The notes below the pieces were generated by a model. The model worked only from the letters and a program-made list of their open reading frames with translations, made no database searches and had not been told where the DNA came from. A program made the translations under genes and the position numbers. Positions 21,721 to 34,959 of a stretch of DNA of 64,000 nucleotides are shown piece after piece. The stretch is from Riptortus pedestris. Lineage: Eukaryota > Arthropoda > Insecta > Hemiptera > Alydidae. How positions within the stretch are numbered: the first letter of the stretch is position 1; each line of letters starts with the position of its first letter. The stretch covers positions 83,333,501-83,397,500 of the forward strand of contig CM032233.1 in NCBI GenBank assembly GCA_019009955.1, written 5' to 3'.

Positions 21721-22579
21721 GGTGTCAGTCTGTTATCTAGCGGCCGCAATTGTTGTTTTATCGTTACTAAACTCGAAATATAAGAGTTTCATGAAAACTA
21801 AAGATCAAGTTCATTAACGGCTAAATTCTAACCGTGAGGGGTGGGGGGGGGAGGGTTAGAGTGGGAGATTTTCAAAAACTCAAATGATCTAAGTTGTTAT
21901 ACTTCTGATCAAAAAAAGTGTATATAACCTATCTTATTGTAAATTTGCAAGGCATGTAAATGTTGTTTTATTCATGTGCTCTCTAATATGAATATTAACT
22001 GAGATATTTGAATTTTTTTAGTTTTCACCCTTCAGTTAACCCCTGCTCATCCTACTCATGTCATATTAACAATAAGCTGCTATATCATGAACCCCTTCAT
22101 TCTAAGCTTAAACTCCAAATATTGTTTTCATGAGACCTTTATTATGCGAGATGCAAGAAAATTTGTTGTCCTATGGCACCATCAATTGAATTATTACTTT
22201 CTTGTCTCGAAAATGTTTATTTGATCTATACCACACAGGATTTAACTGTTTCAGTCAACACTAAAGATCGTGTAGTTAATTGTCAGAAATCGTACCAGGA
22301 ATACGGGGGGGGGGGGGGTTAGAGGGGTAGAATTCGAAAATTCAAAATATCTCTGTTATCATGATTCGGATTGAAAAATGTTATAGAACCAACCTTGTTA
22401 AAACATTGATGCTTTAAAATTGTTGTCCTATGCATCTTTATGTGACTCAAATATTAAGCGAGTAATTAGTACTTTCTGGATTTCAGTTAGAACATGTGGT
22501 GAGATAAGATTATTAGTGTGTCATAGCAGTACCTGGGAAGTCTGCTTAGTTTACGCAGCCCCTGCGTGACAGACTTTTT
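21401..22579 (-). mobile_element. HLE, long form with double-core leader
   Basis: The 3' end (TTTTAGCAGATTTCCTTTAA) is interrupted by about 160 bp of unrelated DNA. Afterwards TACAGCTATTGAGGTTGTGC continues the block. (TA)n occupies 21660-21717. Beyond the usual core a second poly-G core (22306-22318) with a TAGAGGGGTAGAATTCGAAA-like block follows, then 5' terminus GCAGCCCCTGCGTGACAGAC at 22555-22574. This defines a subfamily with two core modules, also seen at 34960 and in the 47240 host. Confidence 0.8.
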
Positions 22580-23179
22580 AAATGTACTATTTAAAGCGGT
22601 ATTTAAGGTATAAAATAATGTTATTGAATTGAGACTCTCCCATATCATGCTAATTAAATCCATTAAAAGCATGACCAATGGTGTGCAGATGGAATACTGA
22701 TAGGGTATAAATTAGCGGAGATAGCCGTCAGGCGGGAAATGGAGGTCACGATATTTATAAGAATGGATGTATTCTTTTTTAATTACTCTGAATCATTCAT
22801 TAGCAGGTAGTTAAAAAGAAAAATTAAACCTAGGCAAGAACCTGTTGAATATTTAATCAATCAGAGCTTAGCCACTGTGGACTTCCACGAACTAAATTAA
22901 TATGTTAGAATAGGAGCAGGTGAAATACTACATTCCCTTAGCCCTTACGAGAACGATTTTTTACAGGGAAGTCCCCGTTTGAAGTGAAGAGATTTAATTT
23001 GAGACGGTCAGATAGAACCCATTTAATTTTCAGTCTGGAAATTATGTCTTTTCTAATCCTCTTAAACAAACAAAGAGAGTATCTTCATTTCATTATAATA
23101 ATGATAGCACATGAGTAATCCCTCATCCAAAGATTCTCGGAACTAAAATTAATTCGTTGAAAATATCAATCCCACCATT
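22580..23179. other. AT-rich spacer, nothing recognised
   Basis: No open frame with domain character and no family repeat. Confidence 0.45.
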
Positions 23180-24155
<976 letters not shown>

Positions 24156-24331
24156 TTGCGGCCACAAGAGCAGTAACAGACATATACATTATATGTATAT
24201 AATTTAGCATCGATTAAACATTAAATCCTCAGCTTCGTCATCTCCTAGGTAGGACATTTGTGGAAAGTTTTAAAATCGTGTTATGAGTACAACCTCAATA
24301 GCTGATTTCCTTTAAGGGCAATTTGCTAAAA
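24156..24331 (+). mobile_element. HLE 3' fragment in tandem
   Basis: It starts at ATTGCGGCCACAAGAGCAGT, skips through a short TATATGTATATAA, and reaches its own 3' end (CTTTAAGGGCAATTTGCTAA). It directly follows the preceding 3' terminus, so two HLE 3' ends are head-to-tail. Confidence 0.75.
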
Positions 24332-26169
24332 CCTTGCAAGAAGTGAAACTAATTTCACACTTCTGCACTTCTTTGTATTAAAGGGAAAAAAAGTAAGTAG
24401 CTGTTTAATGAAAATTGACTGTTCCTGGAAATCTAGCCTGTGTATCACAGGATTCCCAACTCCAAGTAGGGACTTACAAATGTTGTGTAGTGGAAACGAT
24501 GGCATTTTTATTATAATACAGTTATAGTAGCAGGAGTATTTATTTCTTACGAAGTATTTCACTATTTTACCGTTCTATACTTGTTTTCAGACCAATACAT
24601 TTTTCCAATGAGTGGAAGCTTTTTCATTTAAATAGGCCATTCAATATTCGATGGAATACGATTCCAATGAATACTATTTCTTCTGACACTGAATTCGTTA
24701 TTGAAGAAAAAGATAAATGTGGTTTTACGAATTCTCCAAATAATTTTATATACCCCTGTACAAATCAAAACAGTAACTTCTGTATACTTTTATATATCTC
24801 TGTAACATTGAGAGGAGATAGAAAAGAAGAAATTATATATCAGAGAAACGCTCACGCTTTTACATTGTAGAATACTTCATTTTATGATCAACTATTGGTT
24901 TTATTAAAGTAATTACAACTTTTCAATGCCTTCAATTGAATTAGATTAGGCCTAAATCTGATTCCGTTTCTATAGGGATATCAAGAATCCAATAAATCGA
25001 CTTTTATCATAGGACCAATTCATAAACAATGCCAACAAAATGACTGATCCAGAACAGTATGATTCAGCTTTTCAGGGGATAATTCCCAGAAAACTTGAGC
25101 AAATGACAAATTTCGCGCCTCACTTGACCAGATGAAATGAAGATTAAGTTAATGAATGAACCAATAACGGACGTCCTGGAGAGTGAAATTTGTTTGGCAG
25201 TTTCAGCTTCGTCTTAAATCATTATTTTAATCCGTTTTGTCACTGAAGGATTCACTAAAGAAAAGTAATACTATTTAGGCTAGATGTGGAAATTGCCGGA
25301 TCGAGTAAGGGGAGCTTTTGAGGAAAGTTAAAAGCTGAATAAAAGCCTGAGGGGGATTCATACTCAGCCGTTGGCGCAAACTTCATAATTATGTTCCCCC
25401 CTTAAAAGTTAATGCCTTTAGGGAAATTATACCCGGTTAGATATCTTTCAGATCTTTAGCCGTCAGTTGATCTCTTTATAAAAGCATTTCTTTTACGTGC
25501 TCACGTTCTCCCTCCTCTCCCCTTCCCCTTATTTAAAAAAGCATCGCCATCATGATCATGTCATTAGCAACTAGATATTATATAAGAATAGACAAAAAAA
25601 AAAAGACGGATTTATATTAAGAAAACGTTTTCACTCTAATACTTATCTCTATTACCTATAAAAATTAAATTGAGCCCCCTTCTGAAGAATTTTTAAATCC
25701 AAATGCAATTAGTTTAGCAACATATATTAGGGTAGTTATTCTTATCATTGAAAAGTTGAAAATGTGTAGTCTTCTATCTATAACAGCTATTGCTTTTAAA
25801 TAATAAAGTGAGGGGGCTGTAATGCCTATACTCTTTCAAATAATCATCTTTAACTCTATTCCGGTTCCAATCAATTTTGTTTTACTTATTTCCTGTAATA
25901 GTAACCCTATGTGGAGGGAGTTAATTTCCTGCACATCCAATGCATATTTGCATTAAGTATATATGCATTTCGTTAAAACTTTTAACAATTTTTATATAAT
26001 ATACTCGTATATACATATTAAAAAATGTAAATAAGAATACGAAAACTAAACCTAACAATAAAAAACATTGGATAAGAAAAATTAAAGATATCAATTAAAA
26101 TAATCAATAAAAAAAATACATAATATTAATATTATATTATCTTTTCCTCACTCAGCTTAAGAATATCAT
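24332..26169. other. AT-rich DNA without a recognised gene
   Basis: Open frames at 24326-24562 (minus) and 24667-24870 (plus) have no recognisable motif and are not flanked by splice or polyadenylation signals that would promote them. No family repeat was seen. Confidence 0.45.
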
Positions 26170-26720
26170 AGGCTATTGTTTTTAATCAATTTAGGTGTTT
26201 TGAAAATAAAATATCGGGACTGATAGGCCATGCGGGAATATGAGTCTTTAACCGCCTTCCTATGTCTTGAGTCAGTCTACATTCATAAATGAGGTGGGTG
26301 AATGTCTGTTCAGTGTAACTATCGTATTACAAGTATTTGATTCAGTAAGTTTGAATCTGTATAAGAAAGAGTTTCTATTTCCATGTCCAGTTAGTATTTG
26401 TGTTAGATAAAATATTGGGATAGTGAGATATTGGTTTTTAAAACTGGGATATGTAATTTTAGATGTAATGGTTTATCTGTTCGATCCCACCGCTGTTGCC
26501 TCAAATTAATACTTCTTTCTCTTAGTAAAGTTTTTAACACAGTTGGAGTAAATTTATTGTAAATTACTTCTTAGCAACTTTTAGAGGCACTTTTGGCGTG
26601 GATATCGACTATTTCATTGCCCAAAATTCATTCCTATCAATGTTCATATTCAACAGAAAGTCGAGAGAATCTTGTCGTCCACTTTTTAAGGCGTCAAAAA
26701 TAATAACTTTTCCCTCAATA
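26170..26720 (-). pseudogene. LINE C-terminal fragment (RNase H end and Cys motif), decayed
   Basis: On the minus strand, in order: IIFDALKSG (compare the RNase H 'DSLSALKAL' segment); after a shift GNEIVDIHAKSAS (the RNase H 'GNE.AD..AK' segment, 26575-26625); then LTQILTGHGNRNSFLYRFKL and TESNTC (about 26335-26410). A further shift gives TFTHLIYEC, then HIPAWP (about 26230-26320). This order is that of RNase H-bearing non-LTR elements (Jockey/I/R1 group). Several frameshifts and stops make it dead. No reverse transcriptase remains. Confidence 0.7.
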
Positions 26721-27234
26721 TAAATGAACCAAACAATATTGCATGTGATACATACATGAATTTGTTTTAGAAAAATAATATAACGCAGTATAGTATAAAT
26801 AGTAGTCATAAAATAAGAAACAAGAATATGCTTCAAACTCACAACCAAAATCATAAATATTTCGAGAAAATTATTTTCAGAAGTTAAACTCGTTATCTTT
26901 AATGTATTAGATAAATTAAAAAATAATCCTTGTTTAAAAATAAGTAAAAGAACTTCATGTTTGAAGGATGTTTTTATACACAAGATGAATACCATCAACA
27001 CTATTAGATTACTAAATAAAACTACAAAATATTTGTGATGTAAGCCTGTCAAAAAAATGTTTATGTTCAGGTAAGGTGCCTCTTTCTCAACAAGAGAAAC
27101 AAGTTTCTCATCATTTATAAAGCTCGTCATCATTTAATAAAGTTGCATGTCAATAAATTAAAAAAATGCATCTTATATATTTTGAGGGGTATAAAGATTG
27201 TTAATTAAATGAATATTATTATTTAAATTGATGG
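26721..27234. other. Open frame of uncertain status upstream of the LINE fragment
   Basis: The minus-strand frame 26609-27133 (174 codons) fuses LINE RNase H residues at its C-terminus to a hydrophobic N-terminal part rich in Leu/Ile/Phe. In DNA this AT-rich such composition can arise by chance. A degenerate chemoreceptor-like membrane protein is conceivable but I see no family motif. Confidence 0.3.
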
Positions 27235-27314
27235 TTTTTAGCAGATTTTCCTTTAGTGTTGACTGAATCAGTTAAATATCGTGTATGGTATAGTTCATAT
27301 AAATATTTTTGAGA

Positions 27315-27362
<48 letters not shown>

Positions 27363-27482
27363 AACGAACCTCATTTTTGTCCTCTCCTGCGTAGGATGGA
27401 TGGACATTTGAAGAATTCGTTAAAAATCCCGCCATGAGAACGACCTCAATAGCTGATTTCCCTCAAGGGAAATCTGCTAAAA
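27235..27482 (+). mobile_element. Mini-HLE with 3' motifs at both ends
   Basis: The left edge is TTTTTAGCAGATTTTCCTTT (a reversed 3' terminus) and the right edge is a normal 3' terminus (CCCTCAAGGGAAATCTGCTA). The centre has only TGTGTGTG(TA)n at 27316-27358 and one conserved block. The 5' hairpin is absent. Similar two-3'-end miniatures occur at 38135 and 63393. Confidence 0.7.
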
Positions 27483-27554
27483 TACTGTTCATATTACAGT
27501 TATAGAAATGTGTAAAGAAAAAGACAAGCAGGTCACTCTTTGCCATTCATTATA

Positions 27555-27729
27555 TAACATTTATGAGTAGAAGTGGGGATTACTGAAGGCTAAAAACTAA
27601 GAAATGCATGTATCTTGGTTAATATCCATGGTTGAGAAAAAAATAACAGAAAAACGTTTATATAAAATTAAAATTGCAAAACAATTGGTGAAATATTATA
27701 CGATATTTCCATTCGAGTCATAATAAGGG
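27555..27729 (+). mobile_element. HLE core fragment truncated by the next insertion
   Basis: AGTAGAAGTGGGGATTACTG leads through GGCTAAAAACTAAGAAATGC and on to a worn GAGTCATAATAAGGG at 27717-27729, where a younger HLE begins. No continuation is found on the far side. Confidence 0.65.
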
Positions 27730-27852
27730 TTTTTAGCAGATTTCCCTTAAGGGAAATCAGCTATTGAGGTCGTACTCATGACGCGATTTTCGAAAATTTT
27801 CTTCAAATGTCCATCGATCCTACCCAGGAGATCACGAAAATGAGGTCCGTTC

Positions 27853-27908
<56 letters not shown>

Positions 27909-28344
27909 CTGTTAACGCTCTAGCGGTCGTAATTTTTATTTGATCGTTACCAAACTCGATATTTAAAAGTTTTATGCAAAAAGACAGATTAAGTTAGTTA
28001 ATGGCTGAAATTGGACCAGTGGGAGGGGGTGTTTAGAGGGGGGGATTTTCGAAATATCTCCGTTATCATACGTCGGATCACAAAAGTGAATAAAACCAAT
28101 CTTATTGTAAATTAAATTTACTATAAATATTGTTCTAAACATTTATTCTCTATCTTGAATACTAACCGAGATATTGGCATGTTTATTAATTTTGGGCCCA
28201 TAACGTACGACGGAATTTCCCGCCAAAAGCTAGTTCGGCACTTTGCCGTAACTGTTCGGCTCTCGTATGGAGATTTCTCTATTGTATAACTTCACGTGGG
28301 AAATCTGCTTAGTTTACGCAGCCCCTGCGTGACGGACTTTTTTT
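27730..28344 (-). mobile_element. HLE, full-length short form
   Basis: Perfect palindrome at the 3' end, (TA)n at 27859-27906, the core GGGGGTGTTTAGAGGGGGGG and a complete 5' terminus CAGCCCCTGCGTGACGGACT are all present. The leader contains TTCCCGCCAAAAGCTAGTTC, a variant of the GC leader as in the copy at 10716. Confidence 0.9.
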
Positions 28345-28897
28345 GATTCGCGTCGTGGAAAATATTTACGATTTGCCATTTTCCTTAAGCAACCTTCGCT
28401 TGAAACGTTAATATGTCACAAAATTACGCCCGATGTAGAGTTAATAGACAGATAAAGTCACTAGCCTCCCGATGAAAGAGAGCCACTTTGTAAAACAAGA
28501 TGTTCAATACCCAGAGAAACTGAGTGACGGAATCAAGAATGTCCCTTCAAGAGAAAGGCGATAAAGCCCATGCCAATAACAATAGAACAATATCAACTAT
28601 TCCTGTCACATAAAACATTCCGACTAAAGCCCTCGAGTATCACAAAGAGCAGCTACAGATCCAGGAAATTTGCGAATACGGCTCGCGCCCTTTAAGGATC
28701 GTTTCCCTTAAGAGGACAAGTTTTTTTTTCTCATAAATCCATTATTATAAGATCGAATCTCTTTGTCTCAAAAGGGCTTGTAATGGCATGCATTGAATTC
28801 CAAATCGCGAGTAATTCCAATGATCCCACCACCTTTTACATATCTTCGATAAAAGGAATGTTTATGACTATGAAGTCAGGACTCCCAGGTTTAAGCA
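28345..28897. other. Mixed-composition spacer
   Basis: Somewhat GC-richer than its surroundings (for example 28440-28690). No open frame with recognisable motif. Confidence 0.4.
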
Positions 28898-29406
28898 TTT
28901 TAGCAGATTTCCCTGGAGGGAAATCAGTTATTGAGGTGTACTTCATGGCGCGAATTTCGAAAATTTCTTCTAATGTCCATCCTCATGTCTACTAAGTACA
29001 TGGCGAAAATGAGGTCTGTTCAAAATTATACATATAAAGAGCATATATCTGTTACCGCTCTAGCGGTCGCATTTTTTGGTTCATCGTTAACAAACTTGAT
29101 ACATAAACCATTTATTGTAAAAAAAAAAAAAAAAAAAATCGGATTCGTTAGGAAAGGAGGGGGTTAGAGGGGAAAAATATTGAAAATTCGAAATATTTCC
29201 GTTATTATGCGTCGGATAGAATAATTGTATAGAACCAATCTAATTGAAAATGTATTGTTCTATAAATGTAGTTATGGATCTCTTTTAGCAGATTCCCCTT
29301 AAGGGAAATCAGCTATTGAGGTCGTACTCATGACACGAGTTTCGAAAAATTTCTTCAAATGTTCATCGATCCTACCCAGGAGATGACGAAAATGAGGTCC
29401 GTTCAA

Positions 29407-29462
<56 letters not shown>

Positions 29463-30040
29463 CTGTTAACGCTCTAGCGGTCGCAATTTTTGTTTGATCG
29501 TTACCAAACTCGGAATTTAATCGTTTTATGTAAAAAGAAAGATCAAGTTCGTTAATGGCTGAAATCGGACCAGTGGGAGGGGGGGGATTTTCGGAAAATT
29601 CAAAATATCTCCGTTATTATGCGTCGGATCGAAATATTGTATAAAATCAATCTTATTGCAAATTAAATTTACTATAAATATTGTTCTATACATTTATTCT
29701 GTATCTTGAATATTAACCGAGATATTTGCATTTGTATTCTGCATTGTTCGGCAGGAGTGAGCTGTTTGGTACTTTCCGAAGAGAGCTCTGGCGGCCGTTT
29801 TTGTAACTATTCGTCCCTCGTGTATAAGTTTAGTGATCCCTTACTACTTACTACACTTGTTTTTGGGCAGATTTCTCTATTTTAAAACTTCACGTGGGAA
29901 ATCTGCTTAGTTTACGCAGCCCCTGCGTGACGGACTTTTTAATATCTTGATTATTACCCAAGGTATTTGCATTTTCTAGTTTTCGTTCTACAGTAAACCC
30001 CCGCTCCTACTGATGTTCAATAAGGTTTATGAGACAACAA
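28898..30040 (-). mobile_element. HLE host split by a younger HLE
   Basis: The left part (28898-29282) includes a 3' end with palindrome TTTCCCTGGAGGGAAATC, nearly no TA tract (ACATATAAAGAGCATATAT), and an A run at 29120-29139. It stops at GTAGTTATGGATC, resumes after the nested copy at AATATCTTGATTATTACCC (29941) and fades after CCCCGCTCCTACTGATG. Confidence 0.8.
29283..29940 (-). mobile_element. Nested HLE, full-length GC-leader subfamily
   Basis: The 3' terminus TTTTAGCAGATTCCCCTTAA, (TA)n at 29413-29457, a leader with GAGAGCTCTGGCGGCCG, and the 5' terminus GCAGCCCCTGCGTGACGGAC are all present. It is inserted at the same internal position of its host as the nested copy at 10716. Confidence 0.9.
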
Positions 30041-30499
30041 CAAAAATTCAAAATACTCTCGAGAATATATATCATAGAAATATATTTCTTGCCAGGCTGA
30101 TAATTAAATTTGAATTGTTTGACTACATTCACTTTTGAAACAGATTTTATTGTGTATTTAACAGATGCCCGCGTTTCAGATTGAATTTTATTTGTTTTAA
30201 AATGACCATGGAAGCGGAAGTTGCCTAACAGACTAGCCTGGATTGAAATATTGGTTGTAAATCACTGATTTGTAAAGAGACACTATATTAAAGGGAGATT
30301 CAATTAAATGTTTCAAATACTGATTATTTAATCGTATTCGTTAATTAACTTTAGCCCCCCCCTAACCAAAAGGTAATTAAAACGTTGAAATTCAGAAACC
30401 TCAGGATTATAACGGGATATAACAATACGCGGGGATAGAAGAACTAATTGCATTCATGTAAAATTGACCATACAAAACTAAAATAAATAAAAGCTTGAG
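30041..30499. other. AT-rich spacer, nothing recognised
   Basis: No family repeat or coding frame found. Confidence 0.45.
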
Positions 30500-30890
30500 T
30501 AATATATATTGTTTTGAAGACATGTTTATTATCTGAGATACATGCAAATTCGTTATGTGGTAACGTCATCAATTACAATTTCACCTTCTTAAGTCGAAGA
30601 TGTTTATTCCATCTATATCATACTCGATATTAAATCCTTTCATGCAACTCTTTAGTTCATAATCGTTCATGGCTGAAGTCTGTAATCCCATATTGTGGTG
30701 TCCTCATCAAATTAAGCTTCTGCGGTATTGACTCGAGGACGATGATTTGTCCTATTCCATAATCCGGGATTTAACTGTTTCATTAGAAATATATTTGTTA
30801 AAAGCAATATTCATACTAGTTTATGGCTGAAATTGGTATATATTTATATATATATTTATATATATATATATATAGATATATAGAGATATA
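30500..30890 (-). mobile_element. HLE double-core relic
   Basis: ATACATGCAAATTCGTTATG, a GATGTTTATTCCATCTATAT block and GGCTGAAGTCTG correspond to the second core of the long form. It ends in a degenerate (TA)n (30840-30890) that borders the Helitron at 30891. Confidence 0.6.
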
Positions 30891-31516
30891 CTAGCGAAGG
30901 TACCCGGCGATGCCCGGGAAATCATTCTTGACTGACTAATGATGGTATTTTGATAGTAAGACTTCAATGTGTACAATTACACTTCCCTCCACGACGTAAT
31001 GACTTTCCGAAATAGCCAACCCTGAAGGGTAACTTTTGGGGATTAATAGAATAGAAATTTTAGTTTTGGAGGATAAATGAAAATGTGTTCCTAATCTATC
31101 CCTCTATACTTGACTCACCGTTTTTCAATAATTGAAACCATAATCATGGGTAGCATTTATTACAATTAAATGTCATCTATAATGAACATATTTCCTTTCA
31201 AAACCCAATCCGAGCTCATATAGTTTAGGCAAAGTTTTGCACGTAAGATTATATTTGTAATAGTGAATCTCACTGGAAATCACTTCCAGTAATGTCAGAC
31301 GGGAAATAAGTAAACTCAATTAACTGGTATGGCTCCCGTCATCTTCCGTCCCCGCATGAGACTTCTCAACATTCTTCTACTTAAATTATTGATTCAAAAC
31401 ATTATTTTAATAATTTACCTACCGGATGGAACTAAATAATAGTGGTACCCTAAAAATATCATATCGAGATTAAACGCATATTGTTTTTAGTCATAATGAC
31501 ATTACCATTAACGTTT
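30891..31516 (-). mobile_element. Divergent Helitron (copy E), 5' boundary uncertain
   Basis: CTAG at 30891 is followed by CGAAGGTACCCGGCGATGCCCGGGAA, which read on the minus strand is a CCCGG hairpin near a CTAG 3' terminus. The first 60 bases match the other Helitrons (ATGGTATTTTGATAGTAAGA). The remainder is divergent and the 5' TC end was not located. The right limit is set by the HLE 3' fragment that starts at 31517. Confidence 0.55.
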
Positions 31517-31634
31517 AATACCTCATTTTCGTCATCTCTTAAGTAGGATCTATGGACATTTGGAGAAAAAAATCGAAAATCGCGTCATGAGTACGACCTC
31601 AAGAGCTGTTTTTCTTTGAGGTTAATCTGCTAAT
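31517..31634 (+). mobile_element. HLE 3' fragment
   Basis: ACCTCATTTTCGTCATCTCT, the GATCTATGGACATTTGGAG block and a worn 3' end (TTTTTCTTTGAGGTTAATCTGCTAA). It may be the other side of the (TA)n host of the Helitron at 30891. Confidence 0.75.
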
Positions 31635-32120
31635 AGCAAACGGGTTTAAAAATAGTTGAAGCGCGAAATAAGAGCGAGAAATCTCCCGGAATGACTTTAC
31701 GTTGAGATATTATCGGCGAAGATATATTAGCGGTGGAATTAGTGAGGGGGACCTGTGTCACTATACATCTTATTACAGGGTCCCCTACTCTAGATATATA
31801 GCCGATAGGGGGAGGCCGCTCCTGATGCATGAACGTAGGTGATGTACTTCCTGACAGCATTCCTATCAGATATGCCGCTCGGAATTAATCTGAATCTAGC
31901 TGATAGTGGCAGAGCCCACGGGTTCGCGGCCACTCTCTTGCCTAGTTAAGCCCTCGCCTGTCAGGACCAGTTGCTACCTCCCCAATATAGGGGCTCCAAT
32001 CCAACACTCTCTCCTCAAATATCAATTTTGTCAAGAAATTATTCTAATACATACAAGTTATAACTAGGAATTAGACTAAATCAACATTTAATTTAACATT
32101 GAAAATGTACATCTGTTTCT
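31635..32120. other. GC-richer single-copy patch, unidentified
   Basis: Positions 31640-32000 have visibly higher GC than the window and no similarity to the repeat families here. A minus-strand frame (31630-31860, 76 codons) is not recognisable. It could be a decayed exon, an unrelated element or captured DNA; I cannot decide. Confidence 0.35.
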
Positions 32121-32437
32121 AAAAAGTCCGTCATGCGGGGGCTGCGTAAGCTAAGCATATTTCCCACGTATTGATATAACACGAACATGATCTTTCTTTT
32201 TAGATGAAACAATTAAATATCGAGTTTGATAACAATTAAACCAAAATTGCGACTGCTAGACCGGTAAAAGACAAATATATACTGTAAAAGACAAATATAT
32301 ACACCTATATAATTCCGAACTGACCTTATTTTCGTCATCTAATAGGTAGGATCGATGGATATTTGAAGGAATTTTTCGAAAATCGCGTTACAAGTAAAAC
32401 TTCAATATCTGATTTCCCTTACGGGAAATATGCTAAA
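32121..32437 (+). mobile_element. HLE internal-deletion derivative (317 bp) with both ends
   Basis: AAAAAGTCCGTCATGCGGGG at the left and CCTTACGGGAAATATGCTAA at the right are both present. The whole leader and first core are missing: CACGTATTGATATAACA joins directly to CGAACATGATCTTTC. The (TA)n is reduced to ACAAATATATACTG and a partial repeat. It shows that only the ends and the final block are retained in the smallest complete copies. Confidence 0.85.
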
Positions 32438-32455
32438 GGAGGTCCGTTAAAAATT

Positions 32456-32515
<60 letters not shown>

Positions 32516-32517
<2 letters not shown>

Positions 32518-32733
32518 GGTCTGAGGTTGGCTGTGCGAGTTAAGGCGTCGGTCTTAATCTCGTTTGGTAGACCTAGAGTGGCGGGTTCGATTCCCGCCCT
32601 GGGCAGTAGAATTTTATTTAATGACGGACTCATTAAATAAACTAATTGTAGCCACCCTGGCTAGAAAAGGGTAGTGATCTGTAGACCCGTCCCTATTAGC
32701 CATAGTAGCATAAAGTGGACATAGATAATAACA
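32516..32733 (+). mobile_element. tRNA-Leu-like SINE, plus-strand copy
   Basis: The 5' head resembles a tRNA with A-box TGGCTGTGCGAGTTAAGGCG (32527-32546), a long variable-arm-like stretch and B-box GGTTCGATTCC (32584-32594). These would be internal RNA polymerase III promoter elements. A non-tRNA body (AGCCACCCTGGCTAGAAAAG ... CATAAAGTGGAC) and an AT-rich tail follow. The minus-strand copy at 49080-49288 has the same head, body and tail. It is inserted at the edge of a (TA)n tract. Confidence 0.82.
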
Positions 32734-32835
32734 AACATAAAATGATTAAATATCGAGTTTGGTAACGATCAAACATAAATTGCGACCACTAGAGCAGTAA
32801 CAGACAAATATAAAGATAGATAGATAGATATGCAT

Positions 32836-32908
<73 letters not shown>

Positions 32909-33158
32909 TGTTACCGTTCTTACGGTCGGAATACCTGTTTAATATTTTCCAAACTCGATATTTAATTGTTTTATCTAAAAAGAAAGATCATGTTCGTTAA
33001 TGGCTGAGAGTGGGGTGTTTAGAGGGGGGGATTTCGAAAATTCAGAATATGTCGGCTACTCTACGTCGATTCGAAAAATTGTATAAATTGTATGCGTGAC
33101 CGAATATAGTTTAGGTATGTACTGATCTCATCTCACCGCATATTCTCAGTTTCTATGT
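32734..33158. mobile_element. HLE fragments around (TA)n(TG)n
   Basis: A plus-sense piece (ATTAAATATCGAGTTTGGTA ... GCAGTAACAGACAAATAT, to about 32812), an (ATAG)n/(TA)n/(TG)n tract at 32813-32907, and a minus-sense piece (CTGTTACCGTTC ... GATTCGAAAAATTG, to about 33085). The two pieces face each other across the microsatellite. Confidence 0.65.
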
Positions 33159-33436
33159 AAAAAAGTGCGTCACTCGGAGGCTGCGTAAACTAAGCAGATT
33201 TCCCAAGTGCTGGTATAACAAACTTGCGATCTTATCCCGCCACGTATTCTCTGTTTATATGTAAAAAAAAACCAATGAGTAGAAAGGGGGAGGCACTGAA
33301 GGCAGAAAATAAGAAAGTAAGAATAACTCGCATAATACTTGAGTTACTAAAAAATGTATAGAACAGCAATTGTAGAAACTCAAAAGTTTAACAAGATTGG
33401 TTCTGTAACATTTTGCAACCCGACCACTGTGGATTT
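33159..33436 (+). mobile_element. HLE 5' fragment, variant leader
   Basis: AAAAAAGTGCGTCACTCGGA then GGCTGCGTAAACTAAGCAGA is a clear 5' terminus. The leader (CTGGTATAACAAACTTGCGA, CGCCACGTATTCTCTG) defines a fourth subfamily shared with 55001 and 58320. It is truncated at the next HLE insertion. Confidence 0.75.
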
Positions 33437-34453
<1,017 letters not shown>

Positions 34454-34959
34454 CGGGGGAAAAGAATCCATCGACGAAAGATATGTTGAGGGAAAACTGT
34501 ATATGGTGATTATTAGGAACATTTTAAATAAAAAGAAAGAAATGAATCCACTGAATTAACTTTTACACAAAATGAAATGATTAATGTACCGTTAATATGA
34601 TTTTATGTTTTTTGTGAATAGGCATAACTGGTAAAATGGTGGCATTAATTAGTTGGTGTATGAATTCATGTAATAGGATTTGAATGTATACAGCAGCTAA
34701 TTGTAGCTAATCAATAACCTGATTTGGTAACAACCGTAAATCCTAATAATTCAATCGATCCCATAGTTGGACGTGTTATGGGTATAACAACGAATATTAG
34801 TTAGCCGTTAGTTTTACTTCCTTGTATAAAGTAGAAGAAGAATTGCAATCTTGAAAATTTAAGGCTTACAGATTTAAATGAAATTATTCCTTTTGACATA
34901 CCCTGAACACCTTGACTAGCTTTGCCTTAATGTCTGGATGTCACTTTATCAAAACTATG
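34454..34959. other. AT-rich spacer, nothing recognised
   Basis: No family repeat or convincing open frame. Confidence 0.45.

Noticed and set aside
26609..27133. A 174-codon membrane protein gene such as a chemoreceptor
   Set aside because: Its C-terminal part is LINE RNase H remnant in a decayed context, and the hydrophobic remainder has no family motif and is expected in AT-rich DNA.
32516..32600. A functional tRNA-Leu gene
   Set aside because: The head is tRNA-like, but it is followed by a conserved non-tRNA body and has a second copy with target duplication, so it is a SINE head.
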